This document shows, in pieces, positions 63,947 to 64,000 of a stretch of 64,000 nt of DNA (its first letter is position 1; every line of letters begins with the position of its first letter). This DNA comes from Tannerellaceae bacterium (GTDB lineage: Bacteria; Bacteroidota; Bacteroidia; Bacteroidales; Tannerellaceae). The stretch lies in the NCBI GenBank assembly GCA_021203545.1, contig JAJQAZ010000180.1:28674-92673 (forward strand), in the 5' to 3' direction. The notes below the pieces were generated by a model. The model was not told the origin of the DNA and did no database searches. It saw nothing but the letters and a program-made list of their open reading frames with translations. A program made the position numbers and the translations under genes.

Positions 63947-64000
63947 ACCGTCTGTTAATTTAGGCGCAGATTTAAATCTGCGCCTAAATTAACAGACGGT
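63947..64000. repeat. Perfect 54-bp palindrome at the window end
   Basis: Bases 63947-63973 are the exact reverse complement of 63974-64000, with the core GCGCAGATTTAAATCTGCGC flanked by ACCGTCTGTTAATTTAG and its inverse. The half-sequence matches the dispersed element at 38870-38908 with one base fewer and one substitution. It ends at the last base of the window, so its true extent is unknown. Confidence 0.85.

Overview
The window looks like a chromosome segment from a member of the order Bacteroidales (phylum Bacteroidota). The evidence is a SusC/SusD pair with its own ECF sigma factor and FecR-type anti-sigma factor, DUF5686, DUF4105 and DUF3857 envelope proteins, a Bacteroidales-style SecA ending in a SEC-C motif, and promoters of the form TTTG-N19/20-TAnnTTTG(C). 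GH92 and GH89 glycosidases suggest use of host-type glycans, so a gut or host-associated life is likely. The family is not certain; Tannerellaceae or Dysgonomonadaceae relatives would fit. I see no rRNA or tRNA gene and no CRISPR array. || Layout. 0-0.4 kb: hairpin-rich repeats. 0.4-8 kb (minus strand): broken GH92 mannosidase, YbaK-type deacylase, Tex, a fused permease-ATPase ABC transporter and its frameshifted binding lipoprotein behind two tandem copies of a promoter-leader cassette. 8.2-15.2 kb (minus): susD, susC, fecR, ECF sigma. 15.3-18.1 kb (minus): phosphohexomutase, OmpH-like protein, small membrane protein. 18.3-23 kb (plus): PepD, an ORF6N protein, a secreted EEP-family hydrolase, an M23 peptidase. 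23.2-36.3 kb (minus): HExxH/propeller outer-membrane protein, DUF5686 protein, KilA-N protein, SecA, alkaline-phosphatase-family protein, DUF4105 protein. 36.5-38.6 kb (plus): recR, a glycosyltransferase, a GNAT acetyltransferase. 39.1-46.5 kb (plus): a carotenoid cluster. 46.9-53 kb (plus): orphan tyrosine recombinase, rarA, serC, serA, DUF1015. 53.1-60.7 kb (minus): HAD phosphatase, GH89, two DUF3857/transglutaminase proteins. 60.9-63.6 kb: NlpE-like lipoprotein, C1B cysteine peptidase, proC. The last 350 bp are palindromic repeats ending in a perfect 54-bp palindrome. || The most distinctive system is the carotenoid cluster: crtI, crtB, idi, a second crtI-like gene, cruF, an acyltransferase, a CruC/CrtQ-like glycosyltransferase and a secreted TPR protein. 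By gene content it should make an acyclic, hydroxylated, glycosylated and acylated carotenoid. No prenyl-diphosphate synthase or cyclase is present in the window. Several of its genes carry frameshifts or a stop codon. || Sixteen coding lesions appear in eleven genes across the window (fourteen single-base indels, mostly in homopolymers, and two in-frame stops), whereas many long genes such as secA, susC, tex and the GH89 gene read cleanly. This could be gene decay, a mutator past or sequencing error; raw reads would decide. || Three intergenic gaps between co-directional genes hold a modular repeat family (linker TTAGTAGTYATC alternating with short variable hairpin modules) that supplies stop or start codons to the flanking genes. 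A separate 22-nt periodic repeat sits between two convergent genes at 23.1 kb.
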